This document shows, in pieces, positions 1 to 29,260 of a DNA stretch of 64,000 nucleotides. The position numbers and the translations under genes were made by a program. The notes under the pieces were generated by a model that was given only the letters and a program-made list of their open reading frames with translations, made no database searches and was not told where the DNA came from. Source of the stretch: Silurus meridionalis (Eukaryota; Chordata; Actinopteri; Siluriformes; Siluridae); NCBI RefSeq assembly GCF_014805685.1, contig NC_060904.1, positions 13,658,311 through 13,722,310 on the forward strand. Direction: 5' to 3'. Numbering within the stretch: the stretch's first letter is position 1; the number at the start of each line of letters is the position of its first letter.

Positions 1-2131
1 TTTATCAATAAATAAAGAAATATAAATGTAAATGAGTCTGTGGATTTGGAAAATAGAGATCTAGGTCATAGTAATATTGAAATTGTGTTTATAATTTAAA
101 AAGAAATAATTTCATTACAAAACTTGTACAGAATTGTACACTTTAATGTTGCTAGAGTACAGTACTGTATGTGTTACAGTAATTTATTAGAAACCCGGGT
201 TGACTTCGAAGTGCTATAAAATTTATATCAAACAACAGTAAATCATATTTACGATCAAGAATTGTAATAACCATTGTAGTATAAAACATAGTGGACAATA
301 GAGTATTTCGACATCATTAACCCTGCACTTAAATCCATGTTTTAATTAAACTTTTATTTGTATTTCGCTTTTAACTTGAGTCCATGTCACAAGCAGCTTT
401 ACAGGAAATAAAATAAATTAGGACTATACATTTTAAATTAATTAATAAGTCGCTATAATTGTATCTCTAATATTTGGTGAGAGTGAGGAGGAAAAACTAC
501 CTAAGACAATATGAGGAGGAAACCTTGAGAGGAACCAGATTCCAAAAGGTACCTGTAGGAAATGTCCCCACTGTGGGATGAATAAAGGTTTATCTTATCT
601 TAGTTTCATTAAGTATCTGTATTAGACTCTAATATTTTTATTCTGGTAAAAAAAAAATTCCCTTCACTACATTTCAATGCGTAATACTTTTAGAAATAAA
701 TTACGTTAATTGAGAACCTGTTGTGAGATCTTGAAGGTTCTAGTGAGAGGTATGTGTCATGGAGGTTCTCTTAATGCGTGTGTTTGTAACAAAAAAAAAA
801 AACAAACATTGTAGTGTATAATGTGCAGAACAAGGGTGTATTGGTTAAAATAAATCGAATGTTCACATAGAGTTTTAATTAACTGATACTTTTACTTTTG
901 ATACTTTTGTTCTTTTAACTGAAGTTGAAATGTAAAAAGGTGAAATGATGCACTTTATCGACCATTCATATAACTCTAATAACTATAACCATATAGCCCA
1001 CTATTCTATAACTATTAGCCCACTAATTCTTTTTTTTTTTTTTTTTTTAATTCATATGTACAAATTATATTTTTTTCCTACCTAGTAATGGTGTGGTCCC
1101 AGGTAGAGTCTACGGCTATAACATGGGAGCCCAGCCTTGAGTTTTGAGGTTGGCATGGTGGAATTTTTAGTTGTTATTTTTTGCGTGCACTTGTGCTACT
1201 ACTTTGAGTTACAGATAGTTCAGAACACAGTGTTCAAATCCAATCACTACCAAGCACTCATGGTTGGACAAAGCCCCATGAACCTTCAGCTTTGCTGTAT
1301 CCTACAATCCTCCTGTACTTGAATATCGTGACCCACTTTCATTTCACTTGACCTTTTTCTGTTTACAAAGCGCTTTTTTCCACAGTTTCACATAACCGCC
1401 ATCCTGGATTGTTAACAAACTGAAAAGTAGGTCATTATTACAAAACACGGAGGAAATGCAATTTACTGCATCATAAATTATATGCAGTGCCCGGTCCACC
1501 CCGTCTTTTATAGTTTATGAGACACATGCATGCTCCTTTCGTTTCTACGCAACATTGTAGGTAAAACACAAAAACACAGAAGAATTGGTCAGTGAATGAA
1601 TAGAAGAAAGTTCTGTAGATTAGTTCAAATTTGACAGTTTTTGCTCTCACAGAAGAACTTGTGTAAGATGGAGTGTAAGATACAAATAAATAGTTTAAAA
1701 ATCATAAATAGTTTTAAAATCATATATTGTGATTTCTGGATTTTTTTTCAGATTATGTCTCTCACAGTGAACATGCACCTACGATGACAATTTCAGACCC
1801 CTCCATGATTTCTAAGTGGGAGAACTTGCAAAATAGCAGGGTGTTTAAATACTTATTTTCCACACTGTATATATATATGCTTCGATCTAATCATATATAT
1901 AAAGAGACAAGGCAAAGTATTTTATTTGGATGTTTGGAGAAACTAACTGTCTGGATGCCAAGTGTGTAAAGCTTTAAAAAAAAAAAATCAAAAGATCAAT
2001 ATCAATATGCATTTACAGTATAATATAACATAATGTCAATACACATTTACAGTATATATTTGTTCAGCCAAGTCAATCTTCATACAGTTCAATTATCAAT
2101 TTTTTCGCACGAAAACATAAGAAACATGCAT
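1..2131. other. Intergenic DNA 3' of dpys, no gene seen
   Basis: AT-rich sequence without a supportable ORF. Positions about 390-600 contain a dispersed fish repeat recognised by its caagcagctttacagg and accttgagaggaaccag words; a related copy is at 58560-58765. Homopolymer runs lie at 647, 790 and 1030. Confidence 0.5.
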
Positions 2132-2337
2132 GTGTCAAGCAGAGGTGGCAAAAGTACACACATCTTTTACTTAAGTAGAAGTACAGATACTCATGTTTTA
2201 AAATACTTGGGTAAAAGTTGAAGTACAGATTAAACTTTTTTACTTAAGTGAAAGTAAAGAAGTTTGGGCTCTGACATGTACTTAAGTAAAAAGTAGTTAT
2301 TACTACTACCTGTTTTAGCTGTTAAGTGGACCTCACA

Positions 2338-2339
2338 TC

Positions 2340-2437
<98 letters not shown>

Positions 2438-2490
2438 GGAGGGATGGATGGATGGATGGATGGATGGATGGATGGATGGATGGATGGATG
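2338..2490. repeat. (TAGA)n-(TGGA)n compound microsatellite
   Basis: About 24 TAGA units run directly into about 13 TGGA units inside the hAT-like element. The open frames here (IYLS and HPSI repeats) are by-products of the tetranucleotide. Confidence 0.95.
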
Positions 2491-3379
2491 TGAGTGATAG
2501 CAGCAACCACTTCACTGACTATTACACCAACACAGGGGAGGCAAACAAGCCTTTGCTTATTGGACTCTTGGCTTTTCTATAGTTAGGAGACCAGTGTTTT
2601 CTCTTAGATCGTGATGGTAGAGGGTCAAAACTTCTCCTTCCTGTACATTCTCTCAGTAATTTGAAGTCTATGATAAGTGACTCAGGTACAAGAACCACAT
2701 CTCCAACACCTGCACCACTGATATACCATGATTTGCCAGCAACCAATTTTAATGATCTTTCATTGTTCTGTTTTTAAAAACTTCTTATAATGTTCAATAT
2801 GAAACTAGAGGTAAGAATCGAACCAGGGAAGTCTTTCAATATAGATCACTAATGGCATTACTTCAAAACTCAAAACTTTGTTAGACATGTAAATAAGCAG
2901 GAAAGACAGAGACAAAGACAAAGAGACACAGACACAGCTTTAGAAAGAGTGAGAAACAAATAGAGACAGCAAGAGAGACATATACAGTGAGACAGAGACA
3001 TTTACTAAAAGAAACACAGAGACAATTAGATAGAGAAAATAGAGACAAAGATAGCGAGATATAGCCACTTCCTGTTGGAAGTGTTTATCCCGAGCGACCC
3101 ATTATGATCTGATTTACTAAATGAGCAGTAGTGAGTTAAGGGCTTGCTCAGGTGCCCAAAACCGGCAGCTTGGAGGTGTTAAACATGTATCATATTTACA
3201 GCATGTGATATATATGTAAGCATATGTACAGTGATTAAATATAAAGTGCAGAGACGTGTGGACATCATTTAGAGCCTTTGCTATGTTTCCACATGGACAG
3301 TTAATGAGGTGATACCGGAGAAAATGCACCTCTTCAAGTCAAGTCAGGAAGCTTTTAAAATAATTTTAATTTTGACAGC

Positions 3380-3382
<3 letters not shown>

Positions 3383-3450
<68 letters not shown>
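3383..3450. repeat. (TA)n tract
   Basis: About 34 uninterrupted TA units inside the hAT-like element. Length is probably unstable in assembly and in the population. Confidence 0.95.
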
Positions 3451-3455
<5 letters not shown>

Positions 3456-4369
3456 CAAAACTAATTAAAAATGTTGTTACCTAATGAATGTGTCCAGGCT
3501 GAAGATCCACATATAGAACACATGCAGAGAAAAGATGATGATGATCAGGAATGTGTCTGTTCTCAGTCATGTTTACATCACTGACTCCCTCTGTTTTTTC
3601 CACGTTAACCCCAAACTTCTTACTGCCTTCTGTGGTGAGTGAGAGTTTATACACCAGTGGATTGAACGTGCAATGACAGGAAATCGGTTGTTCGGCTGAA
3701 ATCAGGACGCAGTGAAAATAAAAAAATAATATTTCACCAAATCAATTAAAACTAAAATAACGAGACGGTTTTAAAAATGTAAGAAGTAAAAAGTACAGAT
3801 ATTTGTGTAAAAATGTAATGAGTAAAAGTAAAAAGTTGTCTGAAAAATAAATAGTGGAGTAAAGTGATGATACCAAAAAAATCTACTTAAGTACAGTAAC
3901 GAAGTATTTGTACTTCGTTACTTCCCACCTCTGGTGTCAAGTGAACAGAAAATGTTATGCTGCCTTTATCTACTATTTTTTACATGATAATTAAACCCTA
4001 TCTGAACAAACTGTTCAAGCTGAGGACAGAAAACGCAACAAAGGAGCCAGAAAATTCTGCATTTTAGGCCATTTCCCAAAGGGACAAGAAGAAATATAGT
4101 CAAACGCTTACTCAGTATCTGGCACAGCCACTTGGCACCAAAATCAACGAGGAGCAGTGTTACTGAGTGTGTTGCAGCAAAGCGACGTTTCATGTGTTGT
4201 TGTTTTTTTTACATAAAGGCAAAGTAGGAAACTATAAATCACCTTGCAACACACGGTGGCATAAAGTCTTTTTAAGTGATGAATCCAATTTTTGAAATGT
4301 TTCTGTTCAGGAGCCAGTAAACACAGTGATGCATGTCTGTAGATTTTTGTGAATCATGTTAGTGATTCA

Positions 4370-4371
<2 letters not shown>

Positions 4372-4420
<49 letters not shown>
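4372..4420. repeat. (TG)n microsatellite
   Basis: About 25 TG units just 3' of the predicted dpys polyadenylation site. Confidence 0.95.
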
Positions 4421-4422
<2 letters not shown>

Positions 4423-4744
4423 TATTTCAGCCAGTGCTGTAAGGGATTCTCTCAAAATAGAATCATAAAAGCAGGCACATATAATAAAAAAAATGAAAAT
4501 GAGGTGCACAGACTCAGTCATGCATTCTAAACAGGGATATATGGATTATTTACTCATATTGTAGATCTATTTTAACAAATATCATGTATAAGTGATATCT
4601 TATTAAATAGATACAAAATCTTAAAAAAAAAATAAACATCAGCTGAGATTAGTTTGATGCTAGCAAGCAACGGCAGTATCAACAGGGCCAAATAAAATGC
4701 ATCAGTACCATTAAAGACAGGAAGCCCTCGATCATTTTAGTGCT

Positions 4745-4750
4745 TTTATT
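4745..4750 (-). promoter_or_regulatory. dpys: Polyadenylation signal of dpys
   Basis: A canonical AATAAA on the minus strand lies about 103 nt past the dpys stop. A TGTCTTT-type downstream element follows within 40 nt. It predicts cleavage near 4725 and a 3' UTR of roughly 130 nt. Confidence 0.6.
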
Positions 4751-4852
4751 TAATCTGATGAAAAAATTGCTCTATCAACATTAAAAATCATTTCAAAATC
4801 AATCAGATATACTGCAGGGGTTTTTGTTTTTTTTTTTTAAGATTTTAAGATT

Positions 4853-21838
<16,986 letters not shown>

Positions 21839-22060
21839 CGTGATTACGCTCTGATTAATGCTCTAATTAAATAATTGAAACTCCAAGTAGAAAGAAGTTA
21901 GTGTCTTTTCTCAACCTCAGTCTGCGTGAAAAGTGTGTACAGTTGCGAAATATGGCCTAAGTCCTGAAAGGCGGAGTGAACATTTTTCTGTTCTTTTTTT
22001 TTTTTTCTTTTTTCAACTCCTCCCTCGGTTATAGACTCATCCCTAGTTTCTCACAAACGT
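21839..22060 (-). promoter_or_regulatory. dpys: dpys 5' UTR and probable proximal promoter
   Basis: This is the sequence immediately upstream of the dpys ATG. No canonical TATA box is present near the expected position. AT-rich homeodomain-like words (TTTAATTAGAG, CATTAATCA) lie within 40 nt of the ATG, and a GGCCATATTTCG block lies near 21945-21956. The transcription start cannot be located from sequence alone. Confidence 0.35.
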
Positions 22061-22344
22061 ATCTTATCATAGTACATATTATTACTATATATCAAACCTT
22101 GTGAAAAAACCTGCTAGTACTAGTAATATTTTAAAACCAGATTTAAAATACATTTTAAATAAGTAAATCAAGAAATACATAAATCAGTCAATCAAACTAA
22201 GCCTGATTTTCCTGCTTATGCCTCCACATACTATAGAAAATCAAGCCCTTTGAAACAGTTGCCATTTGTACTGTAAATCAAAGTTTTAGCTCAAGTATAA
22301 TAACGTGGAGCAGAAACAATGTCAAACTAAAAAAAAATTATTAT

Positions 22345-22525
22345 CAAGGGCCCTGTGGTTAAGGCATTGGACTTTGGATCGGAAGGTCACAGGTTTAAAT
22401 CCCACCGCCACTGAGCTGCCAGTGCTGGGCCCCTGAGCAAGGCCCTTAACCTTCCTCTTCTCAGTTATAAGTCGCTCTGTATAAGGCATCTGCCAAATGC
22501 CATAAATGTAAATGTATGTACCTAG
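22345..22525 (+). repeat. tRNA-derived SINE upstream of dpys
   Basis: A tRNA-like head (CCCTGTGGTTAAGGCATTGG) and B-box (CACAGGTTTAAATCCCACC) are followed by a GGGCCCCTGAGCAAGGCCC block and a CCATAAATGTAAATG tail. It is the nearest mobile element to the dpys promoter. Confidence 0.7.
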
Positions 22526-22529
22526 AAAA

Positions 22530-23600
22530 AAAAAACTAATGAAAATTCTTGCAAATTCTTTGCATTTTTAAAAATTGTGTTATGGATTAAAGAATAACTT
22601 TTATTGCTGTCAGAAATTTGCAACATGATGAATTACAGATAAGAGACAGCTGTAATTTTGTGTTGGAGTTTTTGTGTATTGGTGCGTTTGGGTTGCTGTT
22701 TATTTGACCACATGAGTGTGCTGTTAATACAGGAATGAGTAAAAATGAGGCGTTTAAATAAGAACAGTAATGCAAAAAGATCTAATTGCTGGGCAACAAG
22801 GAGGAAACCTGCTTGTAGTTATATTTTTGGATCTGTTCGTGCCAATATGTATGAAAAGCTTGAATACTATTTTGGCAGCCATGATTTTTTTAATACTTGC
22901 TTGTCAATAGGTTTAAGCAATTACTCTACATTCGTAATTTTAGCATGTGTTTTTATTTCCTTATATTATAAAAGCGTGAATCCTGTCCTGTCTCTTACAA
23001 TCAAATAAATCAAATATGCAATCAAATAAATACATTTGTTCTGCTGAAATTCATAGATGCCCTACAAAAGAAATTCAAATTTTGTGCATTTTCAATCACT
23101 GTGATCAAAACAATAGTTTATATCAAGAAATACTGAAACTGTGCAGCGTCATACTGACAACACGACTAAACATTTTCACGTTCTTGTTTGTGAACAATTG
23201 CAAAGAGACTTTTCATTCTGATGAGATTGAGATGTTCATGGACACAAATACTTACTTTTTAGAGACGATAAGGATTTTGAGAGGCTTTTGCAAGAAATCC
23301 AATGTGTTGTGCTGTTTGTACACATTGTTTTGAGAAATGCATTTACAAATATTAAGAATGATTCAAGAAATGCTCTAAAGCAACTGAGAAAAACTGTATT
23401 TACTTATTGTATTATTTATTCATTTATTTCCAATCCTATTTTTATGCTTCGAAATCGCCTTGAGACGCAACTTTCAAAGGCACTATATGAAATAAAGATT
23501 ATTACAATATTATTATATAAAGTGGGATATAGTATAACTTGAAAGCTTTACTTCAAGATAATCAGGTCCAGGAATGTACATAAAGTCATAAGGTATATAT
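22530..23600. other. AT-rich intergenic stretch, no gene seen
   Basis: Overlapping short frames at 22745-23542 show no family resemblance or splice logic. The end near 23455-23515 (TTTCAAAGGCACTATATGAAATAAAG) looks like the 3' end of a dispersed repeat. Confidence 0.4.
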
Positions 23601-23603
23601 TTT

Positions 23604-23637
23604 TCTTCTTCTTCTTCAGGCTTCTCCCATTAGGGTG
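23604..23637 (-). mobile_element. Extremely 5'-truncated LINE stub
   Basis: Only the terminal CCTAATGGGAGAAGCC and its (GAA)n tail of the LINE at 16677-17327 are present, about 35 nt in all. Confidence 0.55.
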
Positions 23638-23910
23638 TAATGTAAATAAAAATAATAAAAAGGTTACCACCACAAAAGGCAACCAAAGATACAGTTTAGA
23701 ACGAATTTATTCTAACAAGGGTTGTGTAGGAGGTAGAATTTGGTTGTATGTTATACAGAATCTGTAGAAATAAAGAGACTTTTGTATAACATTTTAAACA
23801 TCTTTATCTGTTTGCAAGTTGTAAATAAAAGGCAATTTTTTTCTGCTGGTTTGCCTTTACTTTACAGGGCCCTTATCTGATTGTTAAGAAATGTTCTCAG
23901 GTGTAAAGAA

Positions 23911-23976
<66 letters not shown>
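23911..23976. repeat. (GT)n microsatellite
   Basis: About 33 uninterrupted GT units. Confidence 0.95.
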
Positions 23977-23978
<2 letters not shown>

Positions 23979-24286
23979 CAGAAATGTCACAACCAACTGC
24001 CAGCAGCCGGTACTTAAACCTAAATAGATTAATCAGTTGCAGCTGATACACAATGCCTTACGTTGATGCTTAGTTGTATGACATGTCCTGTGTAGCCACA
24101 AACATTTAATTTGTTTAACGTTAACATTTGTTTTATTTTTGAATCTTTAAAATATATATTTTTTCATATAAAAGGTTATTATGGCATTAAAACATAAAAC
24201 TTGAAACTTAAAATGTTTTTTTTTTCTTTCGGGCAAACAAGGAGTCTTCTCTTAAGCTGCTATCAAGTTGTTTGTGGAAGGTCCAA

Positions 24287-24288
<2 letters not shown>

Positions 24289-24325
<37 letters not shown>
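24289..24325. repeat. (CA)n microsatellite
   Basis: About 18 CA units. Another CA tract lies 330 nt away. Confidence 0.95.
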
Positions 24326-24327
<2 letters not shown>

Positions 24328-24645
24328 TTACATATTCTCTTTGCACTTAGCACTTTCAAATCATTTCTATTCCACACTATTTTTATAAATATCTGAGTTA
24401 TGAGTGTGTTTTGACACTTTAGGCATCTGACCAGGTTGCATCATCAGGCAGGAGGTCTGTTTTTAGTGAGTTCGACACGGCGGGGACATTGTCAATGTCA
24501 TGTAACTTTTGTGCAACTTTATTTGTTTTTGCTTCTTTAAGAATTAGAAAAAGTGAAACACTCCAGAGAGACAAAGATGCATGTACTGAAGAGATAAGCA
24601 AGTCCTCTGGGCTTACAAATACCTCTCTGTGTCTCTTTCTATCTT

Positions 24646-24650
<5 letters not shown>

Positions 24651-24700
<50 letters not shown>
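24651..24700. repeat. (CA)n microsatellite
   Basis: About 25 CA units. The 96- and 71-residue frames over it are products of the repeat. Confidence 0.95.
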
Positions 24701-24703
<3 letters not shown>

Positions 24704-25062
24704 AAGCAAGAAACACTACTGCATGCCTTAAGAGGATTTGCAGGGTGATGTGAAGTGCAATCAGTGTATGAAATGCTAACGAGAAAGTCTTGGTAGCTGA
24801 GCAGCACCTCTGCTTGTGTCGCTTTCCGTTTTTTAAATGGTAATACTGATTTTTATTTATTTTTTATTTAGTGAATATGATTAAATTCATAGTGACTGAT
24901 TGCATGTACCACATCAGTTTTTGTACTTTGGTTTATTGTATCATGATATTTTGCCCGGTCACTACAATGGGTAATATGATATTAGCTTATTTAAATAGCA
25001 TTTCCTGCCAGTGATATAATGAAATCAAAGGTGTTATTATGTTGGGGGGAAAATGCTTGGAA

Positions 25063-25258
25063 AAATGTTGTTGTTCCTAGAAATCTGTTTTGTCCCTGGA
25101 AAACTGGTGTTGTCCCTGTAAGGCCGTTGCTGCACCTGGAAAACCATTGTTGCACCTGTGAAAAGTAATGTAGCTCCTGGACATGTATAGTGTTGCCCCT
25201 GGAGATCTGGCGTTATCCCTGAGAGAGTAGTGTTGTCCCTGGGAAGGTGGTATTGCAT
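25063..25258. repeat. Degenerate 20-bp minisatellite
   Basis: Ten adjacent units follow the pattern TTGTCCCTGGAAAACTGGTG with substitutions and one- or two-base length changes. The CCCTGGA/CACCTGG core returns about every 20 bp. The 78-residue minus-strand frame is a by-product. Confidence 0.75.
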
Positions 25259-26399
25259 GGCTTGAATCTGCATTGGAGTCTTATGCTTAGCATACTTAGT
25301 ACTTTATGACGCTTGTGAGATGTTCAGCAATAATGTCAGCTTCCAAAAAAAAAAGATTCTCCGGTTTGACTTCTTAAAAAAAAAGAAGAGAAAACAAAAG
25401 TTTTTTTGTCCAAAACTGAAGCTGTTTTTTTTCGTCACATTTTACATTTTGAAAGAATCCACAACTTGTTTTAACTTGTTTTTTTTAAAGGAAAAACTCT
25501 AAGTCATGATGTAATATTCACCCATATACCAGCAGATGGGAGCATTTACCTCTACATGCAGGTGAACAATGCCATGTAGCAATGAGTCATAACCATGTTT
25601 TGTTAAATATGATAGAAATCTGGCTATTTATATAATTCACATTATATCTACATATTATATTATAAGATAACAGTACACTATGAACTAGATGAATTCCAGA
25701 GTACAGAGTAAGATCTCAGTTTCTGGAGTAAGACATTCAGTATATTCGCACTTCATCTCATTTTAGTTCATTTTTATCGGTAGGTTTTTTATGAACTAAT
25801 TGTTGATTTATCATCTACAGATTTAAAAACACTTACATTCAGTAAAAACCCACTGCAATCGACTGACACTTGGAATACTGACTGTGCACAGTTAATGATC
25901 TTTAAATACACAGGATCTATCATAAAATATAGCATTTTTATTGACTCCTCTTGTATATAGCATGGGATATAGAAACTACAAGAATATAAATAATAATGAA
26001 AATAGGTTTCTATAGTTATGCCACATTATGAGGTGTAATAAGTAATAAGGTATATTTATGAGTGTGTCGTTGCATATACGTGGGCGTGTTAATCCGCAAG
26101 ATACATAAATACACACCTACAGTACATGAGACTTTTTTTATTTTATATCTAAAGCTAAATGTTTTAAAGGTATTAAATATTAAAATGCAATGTCATACAT
26201 CTGTACTTATATGCTTTAATAGTAAGCAATATACTGTATCTAACAATTTGTGTATATTCATATCATTTTATTTTACATTTCATACTGTGTAATTACATAT
26301 TCCATAGGCTTCTTTTTGTTTACAAAGCAGCCAACACTCCAGACAGTCAGAGTTATTTTTATTCCAGAAAGATCTCTACATCTGAATCCCAGTAAAAGG

Positions 26400-26890
26400 C
26401 GTGTTTTACGCAGTGTTTTTCGCACACACCGAGGGAAACAGTAATTTGTGCGTCGTCGATGGTGCCAGGTGCCAGCATCGGGCAGACGATGGCACAGCTC
26501 GACAGAGACGAGGCGCGAGCTCCAGTCGGCATCTGCACAAGCAGAAAAGCCTTTAATCGCGAAAGATAGCGGCGGAGTGCGCGTAACACTCCCTCGATTT
26601 TAATGCAGTTTTTAATTGGATAGAGGCCCATTATTTTCCAATACAGAAGGGGCAGTGAGGCACGTAAAGCTCTTGAATATTTTTTCGGCGAATCGTGTTC
26701 GACAGCATAATGATTAGCCGTGGTGCCGAATTTGCCTCCCAAAATGAAAAGCAAACTTCATGCAAGGCGTAATTTAATTGTTTCCCCTTCACATGTGCCG
26801 CCTCTCATTGTTGGGAGCTTAACGCTTTGCTTGAGTCTGCTTAACCCTCATCCAGGCTGAGGTTGAACCTGTGGGGACTTGGCATTTAGC
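26400..26890. other. Balanced-composition block, candidate conserved non-coding element
   Basis: About 490 nt of CpG-containing, repeat-free sequence in an AT-rich surround (GTGCGTCGTCGATGG, GGCGCGAGCTCCAG, GGCGGAGTGCGCG). It holds a CAGCATAATGATTAGCC homeobox-like word. A 131-residue minus frame crosses it, but it has no recognisable domain and no splice sites that make sense. Function is inferred only from composition. Confidence 0.35.
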
Positions 26891-27069
26891 AGTGGCAGAA
26901 AACAAACACAAATACCACTGTGGAGGGCAAGGCGGGTGGGAGGGTGGGGGACTATGAACGTGTAATCATATAGGTGTAATGTATGCATCACATGATACAG
27001 CGTAAAGGACGCAATATATTCTGTGTGTCCTGTTCTCTTGTTCTCATGTTTCAGGGTCAAAGTCAAGTG

Positions 27070-28430
27070 AAAATTATATATTAATATTATTATTATTATT
27101 GTTATTATTATTTTGCATGGTTTACTGCATAGAGACCTAAAAGTCTATCCAGTTTAAAGACAAGGGATTATTGAGAACAATAGGCCAAGTAGCACATTTT
27201 CACTTTAATGTACTGTACTTTTTTTGCACTCCTAAGATTTTCATTTGTCTCATCCAGTTATTAAATGTGGCAGGCTTTTTAATGCTTGTTGTCAGTCGCA
27301 AAAGATGAAGGTGCGAATATCCTGTCTGTCCTGTACTCATTATTTTGAGTATGTCTTTTTTTCTTTCTTTTTTTTTTTTATTAATCAAATAATGACTGTC
27401 AGATTCAGTTTTTTTTTTTCCGCATCTCAGAAAAATTTCTTTGGTCGTTTTAACCCTGACAGTCTTTGTACGAATCCAGTAAGGCACATCTGGATTTTTG
27501 CCTTCAAAGAAAAACAAAGCCACATCTGTACAATAAAAACACCTATTATTCTACAGCATTATACAAATTCATTGGAATTGAATTCTGACCTTCAGCAATT
27601 TGACAAGCTCTCATTTGTATCCTGATGCAATATTAAACTGAAAGGTGAGACTTTTATAGGGAAAAGAAGATTGCAGGGTTACATAGATCTATTTATAGAC
27701 TATCCTACTGAAATGTATAGTGTAGTGTTTTATATAACAATCTCCTCTTTGAATATGCACAATATGAGATGAAGCACGCATAAGATAATTCCTGCTACAG
27801 CATTGCATTCAGATGTTTAAAAACAACTGCCTTATGCCAAATTCGATTCTGTAATTCTGTCACTGTGTCAGACAAAATAGGGGGAAAATGTGACGCAGCT
27901 GATGTTGGAGTAGGCACTTAAAAAGAAATCAGCTCAAGATTTGTCTAAACTTATTTATATCTAAATCTAAAGCAAAAAAAAAAAGGCTATTGGTTAAAAT
28001 ATTCCTTTCGGTAAATAAATAATAAATGGTTTAAAATTTCTGTTCCAGACCCACAAAAAAAAAATGCCCTATAAATATATATATATAATAATTCCTTTAC
28101 AAATATTGTCATAAAATACCTTTTAAAATGAAATTAAAACTGAATTAAAAAACACATGCAGCTCCTAATCATTACTAATGTTCTCTAATTCTAAAAATGG
28201 AAAGGAAATATTTTTTCTTCTATGTCTGTGTTGAGAAATCTGTCTCTTTTTACATGTCAAAATCCTTTCCATGAACATCCACTAATTCAAGGTCATCATT
28301 CATATCTCATGAAAAAATAAATCAAAAATTCAGATGCATCCCGATCGTTCCAGCCTTTCAAGCTACTGTACACATGACCAACCTTCAAACCATCTACATT
28401 GCTCAATTAAAAGATTTGCAAACACACGTG
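27070..28430. other. AT-rich intergenic stretch, no gene seen
   Basis: Many homopolymer A and T runs. Frames at 27200-27625 are low-complexity and without domain signs. Confidence 0.4.
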
Positions 28431-28439
28431 TCACACGAT

Positions 28440-29260
28440 AATCACACACCCAACACACACAACACCCACACACAGCTTCCACCGGTCCCCCTGCTGCAGA
28501 ACTCATTTGCTGCTTCAATCTGATGCGTATTTAGAAGCAAATCTGTCGACTTACTGCGCAGCTAATTAATTGATATTCCGACGCTATTCTTATAATCAAC
28601 GACGGATGAATCGGAGAACAAAAGCGGACACTGGCAGCACAAATAATACAGATCAAAGTGATACACATATTCAGTGTCTGTCTTTCGTGTTTTTTTTCCA
28701 GTTCCCCTGGCTGATACAACCACTAGATGACACCCTCTCTCTCTTTCTCCAGCTTTCTCTTTCTTTCTGTCTGTCTTTCCATCTGTCTGTCTGTCTGTTT
28801 GTTTCCTGCTTCTTTTTCGCAAATAATCTTTGCAAATCATTGAAGTCGCCTTCACACACAACACCCCGGACCCCTCCCCACCTCGCGGCAGTGGCTGCCG
28901 GCTGTGTACTGTTGTTCGAGGCGACCAAACAAGACATTAGGAAGGACCTTCGTGACATCCTCACTCACAGATGCATTTCTAAAATGGCGGCATTTTGAAA
29001 GGCAGAAAGGAATTGTGGGTCAGCGGGCTTTGGCAGGCGGAGCGGACGGCACTAACATCCTGTTTAGGAGAAGAAAGGCTGATATTTGAACTTATCGCCT
29101 CTGAATCGGAGAGGACATTTTCCAGTGTTTTAAGTTCTTCCTGAGGTTAAATTCCTCCCCCCCCCCCTCTCGCTGTCTCGCAGTGCGACCGGGCCAGCTT
29201 TTTCTCAAATGTCACCAAGGTGCAGGAAGAAAGGGAAGGAAAGGCAGAAAGGAAAGAAAA
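28440..29260. other. CpG-richer block with a YY1-type motif, possible unannotated promoter or enhancer
   Basis: The block has CpG-containing words (CCCACCTCGCGGCAG, GGCGGAGCGGACGG), an exact AAAATGGCGGC at 28981-28991 and a pyrimidine tract at 28734-28800. AAAATGGCGGC is the extended YY1 site found in many TATA-less promoters. No ORF of substance begins nearby on either strand. Confidence 0.35.

Larger units (their letters stand above)
2140..3933. mobile_element. hAT-like non-autonomous element with 8-bp target duplication
   Basis: The ends are inverted: CAGAGGTGGCAA at 2140 and the complement of CAGAGGTGGGAA ending at 3933. Exact 8-bp copies of GTGTCAAG flank it at 2132-2139 and 3934-3941, the hallmark of hAT transposition. 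No transposase is visible. Inside are a TAGA/TGGA microsatellite (2338-2490), a TA tract (3383-3450) and a minus-strand stretch (about 3470-3700) that reads as the end of a protein with a hydrophobic membrane-like segment followed by a stop. That stretch and the outer end recur in the second copy near 41627-43260. Confidence 0.8.

Noticed and set aside
2322..2515. Two overlapping minus-strand frames of about 60 residues with HPSI and YLS repeats
   Set aside because: They are translations of the TAGA/TGGA microsatellite and exist in more than one frame.
22345..22525. Possible functional tRNA genes in the SINE heads
   Set aside because: B-box-like words are present, but acceptor and anticodon stems do not pair and each is attached to the same SINE body.
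26359..26754. A 131-residue minus-strand frame, the longest in the desert apart from transposon-related ones
   Set aside because: No domain, no codon or splice logic, and the region reads better as non-coding unique sequence.
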